From Neurospora intermedia (Eukaryota > Ascomycota > Sordariomycetes > Sordariales > Sordariaceae), in NCBI GenBank assembly GCA_037102815.1, contig BTPP01000010.1, positions 434,001 to 498,000 of the forward strand: 64,000 nucleotides of DNA, in the 5' to 3' direction. The stretch's first letter is position 1. Each line of letters opens with the position of its first letter. Made by a program: the position numbers and the translations under genes. Shown here one piece after another: positions 32,861-43,471 of the stretch. A model generated the notes under the pieces. It worked only from the letters and a program-made list of their open reading frames with translations, had not been told where the DNA came from and made no database searches.

Positions 32861-35225
32861 TCAAAGGTCGATGTCACCAAGCTTCATATCCACATCCGAC
32901 CCATACTCCGACCTTATTTTCCCCCTCCCTCCTTCCCGCTCCCTCTGTATTAGATCCCCTCCTCTCCACCCCTTCCGCACCTTAATCGGCTGCAAAAACC
33001 CATCCAAATGTATACCACCCTCCATCTCATCCATACTATCTTGATCATCCTTTCCCACCACAGAGCCTGCGGGAGAAGCAGGTGGACTCCGCCCATGAAC
33101 AAGCTTTAAATGTCGATGCATATTCGCTCTTCTGCCAAACCCTTCCACAGCTCTTTCACACTCAGGGTACGGGCAGAAATACACATCCCCTCCGGCCACC
33201 GGCGTGACCGACCGTCTCCTCACCCTAAGCCCGCCACCGAGTGCGGGTGTACCCGCCCTTCTAGCTCTGCTCCTGCTACGGGCCTGGCTTTCGCTTCTAC
33301 CGCGTGCCGCCCTTTCTGCTTCTGTTCCAGCTTCAGAAGTAGCTTCAACACCCTTCATGACTTGCTCGTCTTCTTGCTGCTCATCATCGACATCAGGTGA
33401 AATCGTCCTTACAAGACTCGGCTGCCTGCTAACCGTCCGTCTCTGCTCCAACGCAATATCAGTGGCGTCCACCTCCTCTTCAGAAGAGTCGGGAAGCGGG
33501 TCGCCGGGGTGGTAAATCACCGTCTTGACAAACCTAGAGGAGGAGGAAGAAGAAAGGGTATGCATCGCCATGTCTTCCCCAAAAAGCGTAGCGCATCTCT
33601 GCGTCGCGCGAGCAATCGCGCTCTGCGGAAACCCAGCCAGGGCAGCTGCCCCAAGGACGTCGCGCCAGTCGCGGAGACCCCAGCGTGCGACGCGGCCCAT
33701 GCGGTCTTTTTCTTGGGCCGCGGTCAAGCCGGCGGTGCTGGTCACGCTTCGGCTTCTGCTTCTGCTTCTGGCCCTGTGCCTGTTGGGACGTTCCGTTGTC
33801 TTCTTCTTCTTGGAGGAGGGTAGTTGATATGACCTTGGCGGCCCGCGGGCTTCGGCTTCAGAAGCTGTTTCGTCGGCGTCGGCGTCGGCGTCGGCGTCGT
33901 CGGTAGTGTGGAAAGAGGAAGTCCGAGAACGAAAGGAAGAGGGTATCCGCTTGTGCGTCTCGCGGGCGACGCGTTCAAGCATTTCCTGCTCGGTCTCGCC
34001 CTCGAGGGGAATGCGTAATTTTCTTTTACGCCCTCGCTTACTGGTTCCTCGCGGCGGATTTGATTTAGCCTCGGACGCTGTCGCTTCTGCGGAAGGTGAT
34101 GGGGAGCGCGCACGGGGTCTTCCCCTTAGTGTGCGCTGCTGCTGCTGCTGCTGCTGCTGTCGATCAGGCTCTTCCGTCTCGGCGTCGTTGTCGTTATCCT
34201 CAGTGTCACTAGCAGAAGATTCGGACAGGTCGCGGAGACCGGCGACGCGGGCGTTGTGTAGGATGGTCAAGGTTTCGTCCAGCTTGGAGAGGATGCGCCG
34301 CGATGCGGGACGGAGAAGTTTGTAGGACCTATCGTCATCGACTGACGGGCCAGGAATATAGGTAGGCGTAGGAGCTCGATGACGTCGACGTGAAGAGCTG
34401 AGGGTATGCGAAGCAGAGCCGTCTTGTTTACTGCTCTCGGCTTGGGAGACCGGCTCACGTTTGACTGGGCTCGAGAGTGGTACGCTATACCGGGCCGACT
34501 CATCATTGCGCCGTGGCGGGCTGGATAGCAACTGACTGGATTCGGCATGGTGGTGATGGTCGTTGTCGCCCTCTTCTATCGAGTCCACAACGCCATCGTT
34601 CCCTTCGCCCATCGCGTGTATGGCGGAGTGATCATCCTCGTCGTCTTCTTCGGGGAAGCCTCTGCTTCGGAACTTTTCCTTGGCACACCGTAAAATTGTT
34701 GCCGAAATTTCTTCCTCTAGATTCTTGCTTGGGTAAGTCCGGACGGGCGGACGCAGCGTGAAAGCCTCGTGCTCGTCTGCGGTCCGCGGGAGGAGCTCAT
34801 CATCAACCACCTCACCAGTCCTCAGTGGCCAAGCCGTCCATCGGTGGCTCGGAGCCCATTCACTCTCTCTGGGCCGTGAACCGTCTTCGACTTCAGTTTG
34901 ATCGTGGGCCGCCTGGGCATTTGTTAGCTTTTGCTTTTCTAAACCGCCTCGGTAGACTCACTTCTTTGGTCTCCTGCCTTTTGGCTCGGGTTCGCAATGC
35001 GTGCGCGTTGTAGAGATGTGCTGACAAGTCTCGCCTGCGCAAGCCCTCTAACGCTTGGTAGGCCTTTCTTTCCTGCGCGGTGAATGTGAGCCATGTGGAG
35101 GGGGGCCCGTTCCACCGATTGGGGCGGGTTTCGTGCAGTTCATCTGATGCGATGGAATTAATCTCTTCAGTGTCCTTATCCCAATCCTCGTCGCCGGAAT
35201 CCTCTTGATTCAAGTGTGAAGACAT
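32861..35225 (-). CDS. rrn9: Rrn9-type RNA polymerase I initiation factor with C2H2-like zinc finger
   Basis: Exons 35225-34962 and 34912-32861 encode 771 residues. The 49-bp intron has a GTGAGT donor, a GCTAAC branch and a GCCCAG acceptor. Residues about 33-85 match the Rrn9 domain: RPNRWNGPPSTWLTF, then ERKAYQALEGLRRRDLSAHL and YNAHALR. In yeast, Rrn9 is part of the upstream activation factor that loads Pol I on rDNA and contacts TBP. The remainder is mostly disordered, with SR-like blocks, a Gln-8 run and an Asp-Ala repeat. The segment LRDWRDVLGAAALAGFPQSA followed by IARATQRCATLF looks folded and may be helical. A C2H2-like finger lies at about residues 666-693 (YFCPYPECERA ... HRHLKLVH). 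At 771 residues it is about twice the yeast length. The finger is not part of the yeast protein as I know it. Confidence 0.85.
33871..33898 (-). repeat. CGTCGG hexanucleotide repeat inside the Rrn9 gene
   Basis: About four and a half tandem copies of a CGTCGG-type hexamer encode the alternating Asp-Ala run of the protein. It is in frame, so length changes would add or remove Asp-Ala pairs without breaking the gene. Confidence 0.75.
34135..34160 (-). repeat. CAG trinucleotide repeat (polyGln) inside the Rrn9 gene
   Basis: Eight or more GCT units on the plus strand read as CAG on the coding strand and encode a Gln run of eight. This microsatellite probably varies in length between strains. Confidence 0.85.
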
Positions 35226-35717
35226 TGTGTTGCCCAGTTTAGTGGGTGCCCTTCCCGCATTGGCAGGGTTGTTGGGTGCAAATTCTGGTGATCAATCACT
35301 ACAAGTAAAGACGGGAGTGACAAGAGATTGAAGGTCGAAGAAACCGCACTGACGTCCGAAAGCATCCCAATAACAGTATTATAACAGCCAGGATGGAAAT
35401 ACTGATGAACCTCTGATTACTCACTCAATTCTTTTACTTTGTACTCTCACCTTTCGTTGGTCCTATTTTCGGTTCGTTCCAACTTCTCTATGGCGTTGCA
35501 TTTGGATTCGTAGCGACCCCTAACCCTCGGACCAAAAGCCTCGTGGACGCTCGTTTTCATGTCACGATTATGTTCACATTTGCATCAGTTCAGGACGACG
35601 AGTAGGATTCAAAACTTGTCGATTACACAAAAAGAAAAAAAAGAAAAGAATGAGCCTTTGGTATCCCATTTCAAAACATAAAGTGCTAAAAAATTACGCC
35701 TTGCCAGTGTTTTAACC
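35226..35717 (-). promoter_or_regulatory. Promoter/leader of the Rrn9 gene and 3' end of NOP7
   Basis: A 490-bp spacer lies between two tandem minus-strand genes for ribosome production. An A-rich run at 35628-35650 lies just downstream of the NOP7 stop. No ORF is supported. Confidence 0.5.
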
Positions 35718-37709
35718 TTACGCCTTCTGCGCCTTTTCCTTCTCCAGCTTTCTCCTCTTGGCGCGGAGCTTCTCGTCCTGAGCGCTCTTCTTGTTGTTGG
35801 TATACTGCATCTGCTCAAACAGCTTGCGCTTCTTCTTGCTGAGCATGCCCTTGGCGCGCTCCAGGTCCTCCGCCTCCTCGCGTGCCTTCTTTTCAATGGC
35901 CTTGCGCTGTTCTAGCTTGGCCTTGGTCTTGGAGTCTACCTTTTTATTCTGCACCTTCTTGCCTTGGAGCTCGGCTTCTAGCTCAAGCTGACGCTGGAGG
36001 GTCTTGGACTCCTCCTCATCTTCCTCAGCATCCTCCTCCTCGGCCTCCTCGGCATCCTCCTCGTCACCCTCCTCCTCTTCCTCATCGTCCTCGGCCTCAT
36101 CAACATCCATGTCGTTCTCAACATCAGAACCATCCTCAGCATTACCCTTCTCGGCATCCTCGAGGTCGGCTTCAATAGCCTCAGCCTCGGTTTGCTGAGC
36201 CTCAAGGGGCAGAGTAGGATCGTACTGGCCAGGGGCGGCCTTGACGAAGGGGCTAAGATGGGGAGGGAGAGCGGCGCCAGGAGCATAGAGCTCAGGGCTC
36301 TTAAGTTCCTCGTCGTTGACGCAGTCCCATACCCATTGGGGCTGGACATATATCCTGCCGGGGTATCTCTGGTTGGGTCCGACCTTCTGGGCCGTCTGGT
36401 TGTCCTCGCCATCGCCATCCTCGTTGGTAGCAGCTTGTACGACTGGCCTGTCAATGATGTGATGGGTGATGGAAGGATCCGACTCGTCATTTGTGAAGGC
36501 ACCCTCGCCGAGGACGGAATCCCAGCCTATCCTCTTGCAGCCAAAGGCACGAAGAATAAACTCGAGAGGCTGGCGGGGGGTCTCACGCGAGAGATAGAAT
36601 GTGAAGTTGGCGAACAGCTGCGAAGGGTCACTGCTGCTGTACGCCGGCTGAGGAAGAACATCACCACCAGGGGCAACTGGCTCGAACTTGTCGATGGAGT
36701 CTGTGGGCTTCTCCTCATCGTCGGCCTCGGCATCTTCCTCGGTAGTCTCGTCGCTCTTGGACTCGTCCTCCTTCAGTTGCTTGATAATCTTGTCAACCTC
36801 AGCCTGGACCTTGGGGTCAGGACCCTGCTGTTGTTCCTCCCCGTTTGTGACGGCCTTGGTCTCGCCCTGGGTGGCCATGTTGACACCCTCCAGAGAGAAA
36901 GCGCCAAGCTCAGCACCGTTCTCGTCCTTGAGCTGGTCGAACTTGGGAGGATACTTGAGGCCGATCGAGCTGTAAAGTCGGTAGTTGACGAACCCGAGAA
37001 GGGTCATGTAGAACTCGACGAAAGTGCCCATGATGCGGAAATCGACATCGCCGACGATCCTCTGGTTGAACTTGTAGGGAACGAGCCAGAGAATATCCTC
37101 GCCCTGGATGTTGGCCTGGTAGTAGATACCCTTGATCGACAGGAACGACTTGCGCAGGCTGTGGGAAACAATAAGGTAGTGTTGGAATTCGAGGCAGAGA
37201 CGCTCGCAGCGGGCGATCATCTTGGCGGGAACCGCGCTCGTGGAAGGGAGGTTGGCGAAGAGGAAAAGCATGGACAAGCAGTCATCGAGATCGCGGAGCG
37301 CGTCGTTGAAGGTCGGGTAGCGCTCGCGGATAACGTGGTTGAGAGTGTATCTGGGCTTGCCAGTGGCCTCGGGGCGAGCAGCATGGCGCTCGAAGCGGGC
37401 GGCATCCGAAACATCACCTCTACCAAGAGCACGGGAGATCTTCTTCTCAAGGACCTTCTGGTCACGGAACTTTTGAAGAAGGGGCTCGTGGAGGAGGTAC
37501 TGAATGTCCTTGGTGTAGTAGAAGGTGGTCGAGGCAGTGGCCGACTTGGAAACCTTCTTCTTGTTACGGGGCTCGCGCGGGTAGATACCCTTCCAGATGC
37601 AAAGCTTGCGGAAGTCGGGAAGGCTAAGCTGCAGCTTTTTCACAGCCTGTGTGCGGGTGATGTAGTTCTTGGCCGCGCCGGCCTGGCCCTTCTTCTTGAT
37701 TTTTGGCAT
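35718..37709 (-). CDS. nop7: Pescadillo homolog NOP7, 60S ribosome assembly factor
   Basis: A single exon encodes 663 residues starting [21 protein letters not shown] 23-codon in-frame extension to 37778 is leader sequence (His/Pro/Gln-rich, not conserved), so 37709 is chosen. The Pescadillo N-terminal domain covers residues 1-280 ([36 protein letters not shown]). An acidic linker follows, then a BRCT domain from about residue 370 to 490 ([36 protein letters not shown]). The C-terminus is a long Asp/Glu run followed by a Lys-rich coiled tail. NOP7 with Erb1 and Ytm1 forms the PeBoW complex needed for 27S pre-rRNA processing in the nucleolus. It lies directly upstream of the Rrn9 gene and is divergent from PIG-U. 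Confidence 0.97.
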   Translation of the reverse strand: MPKIKKKGQAGAAKNYITRTQAVKKLQLSLPDFRKLCIWKGIYPREPRNKKKVSKSATASTTFYYTKDIQYLLHEPLLQKFRDQKVLEKKISRALGRGDVSDAARFERHAARPEATGKPRYTLNHVIRERYPTFNDALRDLDDCLSMLFLFANLPSTSAVPAKMIARCERLCLEFQHYLIVSHSLRKSFLSIKGIYYQANIQGEDILWLVPYKFNQRIVGDVDFRIMGTFVEFYMTLLGFVNYRLYSSIGLKYPPKFDQLKDENGAELGAFSLEGVNMATQGETKAVTNGEEQQQGPDPKVQAEVDKIIKQLKEDESKSDETTEEDAEADDEEKPTDSIDKFEPVAPGGDVLPQPAYSSSDPSQLFANFTFYLSRETPRQPLEFILRAFGCKRIGWDSVLGEGAFTNDESDPSITHHIIDRPVVQAATNEDGDGEDNQTAQKVGPNQRYPGRIYVQPQWVWDCVNDEELKSPELYAPGAALPPHLSPFVKAAPGQYDPTLPLEAQQTEAEAIEADLEDAEKGNAEDGSDVENDMDVDEAEDDEEEEEGDEEDAEEAEEEDAEEDEEESKTLQRQLELEAELQGKKVQNKKVDSKTKAKLEQRKAIEKKAREEAEDLERAKGMLSKKKRKLFEQMQYTNNKKSAQDEKLRAKRRKLEKEKAQKA

Positions 37710-38175
37710 CTTGGGGTGTGGTGGTGGTTGTGGTTGTTGGGTGTAGGTGGAAGAGTGAGAGAAGGAGAAGAGGACCAAGGATGGATCTCTTCAGTCTGCA
37801 GACTCGATCGTTATCGAAGCCAATTGTAGGTGGGGGCGCTCTGTGCACTTGCAATCAACTTTTTTTTTCTGGCCGTCGCGGTCCTGAACTTTTTATGCCA
37901 CTTCCCACCGCCTGAGCTGATCAGAGATTAGATAACGTAGTGGATGGAAAGAAGCATCAGATAGGGTCCCGTCTTTCCCAGATTCCCGCTCCCTTCTGGA
38001 ATCCAGAACCCCTTGTCCCACAGGGACCCGCCAGCTGTGGAGGCCAGCTGTCAGTCTGCCTTGGCGGGGACAGCGATTGACAGGGCGACCCAACGTAGCG
38101 CAACTGGACGGGCATGTCGTTAGAAGTAACTTGACCACAACACAGCTCCCACCTCGTCGTATGGCGAATTGAACA
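37710..38175. promoter_or_regulatory. Divergent promoter of NOP7 and PIG-U
   Basis: A 466-bp spacer lies between the NOP7 start (minus) and the PIG-U start (plus). It contains a T9 tract at about 37860-37868. A GCATAAAAAG sequence on the minus strand near 37900 could act as a TATA-like element for NOP7. No ORF is supported. Confidence 0.5.
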
Positions 38176-39542
38176 ATGAATGGCGGCAAGGTAACGTTGA
38201 GGAGGACGGCTGGCTTATACGCCGGTGCTGCTGTCCTGCGACTTGCCCTCTTTACTCTGTTCCCCGGTCTTCCAGACCTCCTGACTGGCCGTGTCGAGAT
38301 CTCAACGCCAGTCACAAGCTTCAAGCGCCGTATGTTGTAGCTTTTGTTTTTCTCTTTGGCTTCTTATCGCATCGTCTCGAGGAAAACAGGTTTGCTAACT
38401 ACGCAAATCTAGTCCAAGAAGGTCTCTTCCTGTATAACCATAACGTCTCTCCTTACGATGGCGGCGTCTACCACCAGGCGCCCCTCTTGCTGCCCATCTT
38501 CAACTTGCTCCCGAGCTTCTCGGCGTTTCCCATCTTCACGTACCTTCTCTACATCGCTATCGATATTCTGAGCGCCCATGCTCTTTTAAGGATCGCAGAG
38601 TCTGGCGAGGCCGGCTCGTCTGCGCGCTTCACCTCCCCGCGCCGTGACAAGCGCTGGAATGGTGCCATCGTTGCCGCACTTTTCCTGTTCAACCCCTTCA
38701 CCATCGCGACATGCATTGGGCGTTCGACCACCGTCTTCACGACCTGTGCCATTCTCCACGCCATCGCCAATGCCATCTCCGGCAGACCCTTTCACGCCAT
38801 GGTCGCCCTGGCCTTCGCATCATACCTCTCCATGTACCCGCTACTCCTCCTCCCGCCTCTCATTCTTCTTTGCTATGACAGGCAGAAGCTGCCCGCTACC
38901 GGAGCGCCCAATGCGTGGATCAAGTTTACCGCGACCATGGTTATGGATGTCTTCGGTGCTCTGGCAGTGCTTTTCCAAATGTCGTTCTTCCTGACCGGCT
39001 CATGGGAGTTCCTTAGTTCCACCTATGGTGTGCAACTTACACTGTCTGACCTGGCCCCCAATATCGGCCTGTGGTGGTACTTCTTTGTCGAGATGTTCGA
39101 CTCGTTCCGTTCATTCTTCTTGGCCGTCTTTTGGCTGCATTTGTCGTCATATGTTGGCGGGTTGAGCGTGCGCCTCCGCCAGCAGCCGCTTGTGGTGATC
39201 ACTCTGCTGCTGGGTATCTTCAGCATCTTCAAGCCATACCCTAGCATCGCGGATGCGTCATTGTTCTTGGGCATGGTGCCGCTGTATAGACATGTCTTCC
39301 CGTTGCTGCGGTATTCGTTTGTCATTGCCGCCATTATTATTTACACGACCTTTCTCGGTCCTGCGTTCTACCATCTGTGGATCTACGCTGGTAGCGGAAA
39401 CGCAAACTTCTTCTATGCTATCACGCTTGTTTGGGGCCTTGGACTGAGCTTGTTGGTCTGCGATCTCGCCTTTGCTGTCCTGAGGGATGAGTGGGAGGTT
39501 GAGCGACCCGAAATGGCCGGCAAGGAGATTCGGCAGATTTGA
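38176..39542 (+). CDS. gab1: GPI transamidase subunit PIG-U (Gab1/Cdc91)
   Basis: Exons 38176-38329 and 38413-39542 encode 427 residues. The 83-bp intron has a GTATGT donor, a GCTAAC branch and an AATCTAG acceptor. The join reads TPVTSFKR-LQEGLFLYNHNV, a well-conserved PIG-U block. The ER membrane protein is part of the GPI transamidase that attaches glycosylphosphatidylinositol anchors to proteins. YNHNVSPYDGGVYHQAPLLL and AALFLFNPFTIATCIGRSTT are family signatures. Eight or more hydrophobic segments are visible. The length matches yeast and human PIG-U, at about 400-435 residues. The start is the first ATG of the in-frame exon, giving MNGGKVTLRRTAGLYAG. A longer frame beginning at 38169 is out of phase with this exon and is intron read-through. 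Confidence 0.95.
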
Positions 39543-40508
39543 GAGGGCTGCAACAAACACAAGGGCAAATGTAATATAACAGTTTAATACGTTTATTTAC
39601 ATCATTATCAAGTATCAACGAACGAAAGACTCGTGATCACCATATCACCGATTCCGTACGTGGTATATATCCAGGCACCGACGACCAATTAGAGGCATCT
39701 CTTTGCTTCACAACCATTCCAAACTTGATCTCACTCCACATCATCTCGGCACTCTGCGCATATAACCCATCAATTCATCACGTCTTCCAACGGTGCACAC
39801 ACGTCCCCTTCCCGCCTGCCTACGTCGCCCATGCCCTTTCAAGATTACCCCCTTCATGCTTTACTCCCAGCGCGCAGAAGCGTGAGGGCTGTTGGTGCAG
39901 TGGTAAAGCACGCACGCAGCTTTCGATCTCATTCCTCCACTCGTGCTCATAGAACACATAGGGAACCGAAAGGCAAGTCCACATGCTAAGTGTAGAGTAA
40001 AGCCATGTTGAGATGGGACCAAAAAGTGAAGCCCGCTGATAGAATGGAACATACCAGACAGATAATCTGGGATTGTCAGCGGAGAACGAATGAATCCAGA
40101 GAAAGACTGGCATGTTGGAAGAAGGCCTAGTGACTCTTGGGGTGAATTCAGGGTTGGCGTGAGGACCGTTTGGTTGAGGTTGCCGCTTTCAGCTCGGTAC
40201 GTTCCGATGATCACCTCCCCCCTCCTCTTCTCATATGTATTACTTTTGGTCTTTTTTGTTGAAGGTGCTGAAGAACTGTGTTCTTTCTCCTCTTTCATGT
40301 ACATCACTCAATTGCAATTGAACATCTGCTGAATGGCATCAGTTGCGCATGAGCTTTACAGTGCATCGTATGGGATCTTCTTTGCTGTAACCAACTTCAC
40401 CCTGTATCGCTTTCCCATTGGGTATCCTCATCCGTTCTGGTATCATTCCCAGTTTTCATCATAGGCACGTATCATACACTCCCCTAAGGTTCTCAACCCT
40501 CAACGTCT
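39543..40508. other. Intergenic 3' regions of convergent genes
   Basis: Almost 1 kb lies between the stops of PIG-U and the convergent SAM37 gene. A 148-codon minus frame at 39861-40307 has no recognisable content. A tRNA-like A-box string at 39893-39910 (TTGGTGCAGTGGTAAAGC) has no matching B box. Nothing else is supported. Confidence 0.5.
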
Positions 40509-42009
40509 TCATGCAAGACCAGCGAACATGGCTCCTGCCGCTCCAAAGCTACCCAAGCCTACCAGTGGCCTATGCCACGTCTGCAACGGCGCGCCCAGCA
40601 ACCCTCGGTATCGGTACCAGTAGATACCAAGGCCGACAACGTTGATAGCCAACACAGTCAACCCGGCACCAGCCAGCAAGAGACTGCGTTCACTCTCACC
40701 AACGCTTCTCCTTATAACGAGCTGTGTCTCGGTAGAATTCTCTTCAGCTACCCTTCTTTGCCTCAAAGCCCACCACCTGCTCCATTCCCGTCCAAGCATT
40801 GGGATATCGTCAGCTACGGCCCTCACAAACCGCCCAACGATACTGAGCGCCGAGTCGCAGGCACTGACAGCGGGATCACTCTCCCTATCCGCCCACGGCA
40901 ACACCTTGCCGCTCTCAGGGAACGTCTTTCTCCTGTAATCCAGCACAAACTTGCATAATCCGGCATACTTTGTCTGCAACACTTGCTTCAACCAAGGCCT
41001 CGGCACCTCAGGAAGCAGCATGAGCGCCAGGTAAGCAAACGCAAGACACTTGGTCTCCAGCGTCACCTTGATCCTTGCACCACCCTCTTTATCCTTGTCC
41101 TCCTCCTCCTCCCCGTCCTCTTCTTCCAGGAGATCAACTTCCCCAAGCACATCAAACACCTCCGCCGCCAGCCCCTCCAACTTGATCCTCCTCTTCATCT
41201 CGGGGCTCAACTGGCCCTTGACACCGCTATTCTGCCCGCCGACCACCTTCCTCAGCGCCTTCGGGATCTGCACCCAACCCGCAGCCTCGCGCTCCCGCTC
41301 CTCCTTCTCCAGCCGCTCCATCTCCGCGTCCGTGTCCAGGCTGCTCATACCCAGGTGCGCCGCGCGCGCGGCCATGGCGGCCCGCACGGCGAGCGGCTCT
41401 GTCCACGGTAAGGGGAACGGGAGAATGGCGCTGTAGGCGGGTCGGGTGGTTTCAGAGTAGTTGGCCGAGGAGACATAGAGGGACAGGGCAAGGAGCGGGG
41501 CGGCCGAGGAGGTCAGGAGGGCCTTGTAAGCTTGAGAGTCGGCGTAGACGCGTGAGGGGAGGGTGGTGACGTCAGGGTGGTGGTAAGAGGGTGGTTGAAA
41601 GGTGGAGAGATAAGAGACGATAGGGTCGAAGCCGGAGATCCATGTTGCCGTGGAGGGGTTGTAGAGTGCCGGGAGGTGATCTGTATCGAGATGAATGGGA
41701 TTTGGCCGTTAGCTTGATGGAATCGACATGGGCAAACCGTACGAGAATGAAATTGCGCCGGAGGGAGGATGGAGCGGGCACTTGCTCGTTGGGAGAGAAT
41801 CGGGGCTGGGGTGTGTCTGAGATGGCGACTGGTTGAGTGACACTGGATATGGTGAGCTTACGGGATGGAACGGCAGAGGGGCTGCTCTGTACGAGCAGGT
41901 AGTCGGCGGCACTCAGGGTTTGCGCAAAGTACGTAACGGTCGCAAGGCATTCGGCGTCGATAGAGGGGAGGCCGAAAGCCGGACCCCAGACGTGGAGCTC
42001 TAGCGTCAT
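40509..42009 (-). CDS. sam37: SAM37/metaxin, outer-membrane sorting and assembly subunit
   Basis: Exons 42009-41862 and 41680-40509 encode 439 residues. The 181-bp intron has a GTAAGC donor and a GATACAG acceptor. The join reads SPSAVPSHHLPALYNPSTAT. The N-terminus LELHVWGPAFGLPSIDAECL is the hallmark of fungal Tom37/Sam37, a metaxin-like glutathione-transferase fold. A Glu-rich insert sits at about residue 240 (LLEEEDGEEEEDKDKEG). The C-terminus has one strong and one weaker hydrophobic helix (LLLAGAGLTVLAINVVGLGI, LVGLGSFGAAGAMFAGLA) for outer-membrane anchoring. The protein works with Sam50 and Sam35 to insert beta-barrel proteins. Together with Tim10 it makes two import-pathway genes in the window. 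The family call is firm and the intron boundary is well supported by phase. Confidence 0.93.
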
Positions 42010-42934
42010 TTATTTGCTTCGGAGGGTCAGGTAGGGATTGGGAATAGCCCTATAAGGATGGGGTGGTTATGTTGATGGATGGGCGGTTGTTGTTGGACCT
42101 TTGTGGCACGTATCGTGGGGTATGTCAAATGCCGGTGGGCTTGTTGGAAGATGGAGGGGATCGAAGCTCTGCCGAGATTGATGAGATTACGACAGAGACG
42201 TTACCAACCTAACCCCAGCAGAGTAACCTATGCGGATACCTGACAGCGATTAATCAATGGATTGTAATGTTGAGCAAAAGGAAAGGCTTGAAATCTTCCC
42301 AGTCGTCTATTGGTCGAAATACGATATGATGGTGCGATTCCGGCTGAAACAGTCGCAAGTTTAAGAGCAGGACGTGACAACGAAGCCCTCCTTGTCGCCC
42401 TCTGACGTGAGCTCTCGTTGTCCCCATGCGCAAATTCCCACCCCGCACAATCGCGAACTCACGTGTAGATAGGATGATAGAACTCCCCTTTTCCACTTCT
42501 ACTTTCAAGGGGAAAGAAGCGAGCAAAAGCACGGGCCTTGGCCCTTGCAAGGTCCCTACACTAAGCATCTCATCAGAATTGCCTGCGGCACCAACGACCA
42601 GATGATGATCGACGCCCTATTTTAGGTTTGCCTCGGCTGTCGCATTCCCACACTGCACAACTTTGAAATTCACAATGAACTTAACACAAAAGAGACAGGG
42701 GCGGGTAGCGGGTATGCCCGAGAAATCTAGAAGCGCAGAACGTAATGAATCAGCCAGTCACAGACCGCCTTGCAATTTTCTCTTGTGTTCAACAACGTGT
42801 GGTGCGCACGTGTGCTGTTTTCCATAGAAATGCGCTCTCGTCCTTCTGATTTGTCAATTCAACACAAGCACACAAGGCAAAACAAAAACAAAAAAATAAG
42901 GGTTCTTCCCTTGGTGCATGAATATGCGGATACC
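42010..42934. promoter_or_regulatory. Upstream region of SAM37
   Basis: This 925-bp stretch should contain the minus-strand SAM37 promoter and leader. It has no supported ORF. It ends at the target-site duplication of the MITE at 42944. Confidence 0.4.
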
Positions 42935-42943
42935 GTTCGCATA
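42935..42943. repeat. Left 9-bp target-site duplication of the 519-bp MITE
   Basis: GTTCGCATA, repeated exactly at 43463-43471 on the other side of the element. Flanking bases would also allow an 11-bp reading (CGTTCGCATAG) with ends one base shorter. Confidence 0.85.
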
Positions 42944-43462
42944 GAGGCGGGTTATATCTAGACTACCCCCTCTCCCTATATCTAGACTACTTAACCGCTT
43001 AGGGCATGGTTCTGAGCAATTTGACGAATCTTTCCAATCGCTAACATCCCACTAAGAAAATAAGGTGGAAGTCTGCTAACTCACAATCGGTCATTTTCGC
43101 ATAACCCTCCAAGAAATAGTTGGTCACTTCTCTTGCCATTCTTGTCAGGGCAATGCACTTTCATCAAGAGATGCACTCCCTCGCCCCCCCCCCCCCCCCC
43201 CCCCCCCCCCCACCAAAAAAAAAGAAAAAAAAAAAAAAGGAAGGAAATGAGTCTGGCCAAACTCAGATCTCAACCAGGCGAAAACTTCAATGTGCATTAC
43301 TACGGTCCAGGTGTAGTATAGTGTTTTGAGATGCATCTTCGTACCCGAGGACTGAGGATTCTGCACTTCTTTGGCCTGTTGCAAACCTTTTTTCTTGTAC
43401 GGCGGAGAAAAGCTGAGAAGCCTTGCCCTAAGCGGTTAAGTAGTCTAGATATAACCCGCCTC
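42944..43462. mobile_element. 519-bp MITE with 39-bp inverted ends, Mutator-like or hAT-like
   Basis: The right end 43424-43462 (TGCCCTAAGCGGTTAAGTAG ... CCCGCCTC) is the reverse complement of the left end. On the left, the block GAGGCGGGTTATATCTAGAC (42944 onward) and the block TTAACCGCTTAGGGCA (42991-43006) are separated by an extra 24 bp at 42967-42990. That insert repeats TATATCTAGACTAC. The arms otherwise match perfectly and exact 9-bp duplications flank the element, so insertion is recent. There is no coding capacity. A 9-bp duplication with GAGG...CCTC ends fits Mutator-like elements best; 8-bp hAT insertion is less likely. The interior holds a C28 tract followed by an A-rich run. Confidence 0.88.
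43184..43211 (+). repeat. Poly-C tract (28 C) inside the MITE
   Basis: An uninterrupted run of about 28 C is followed by ACC, A9, G and A14. The exact length is uncertain because homopolymers are error-prone in sequencing. Confidence 0.85.
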
Positions 43463-43471
43463 GTTCGCATA
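43463..43471. repeat. Right 9-bp target-site duplication of the 519-bp MITE
   Basis: GTTCGCATA, identical to 42935-42943. Confidence 0.85.

Noticed and set aside
36192-37829. 545-codon plus-strand ORF opposite NOP7
   Set aside because: It is the antisense shadow of the NOP7 coding frame, whose minus-strand product matches pescadillo throughout.
39890-39960. tRNA-like A box (GGTGCAGTGGTAAAGC)
   Set aside because: No B box (GGTTCGAATCC type) and no acceptor stem pairing at the right distance.
41681-41861. Possible extra middle exon in SAM37 (between a CAG near 41810 and a GTACGG near 41740)
   Set aside because: It would stay in frame but insert a Ser/Pro/Arg-rich stretch in the metaxin fold. 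Direct joining gives VPS-HHLPALYNPST, the expected family sequence.
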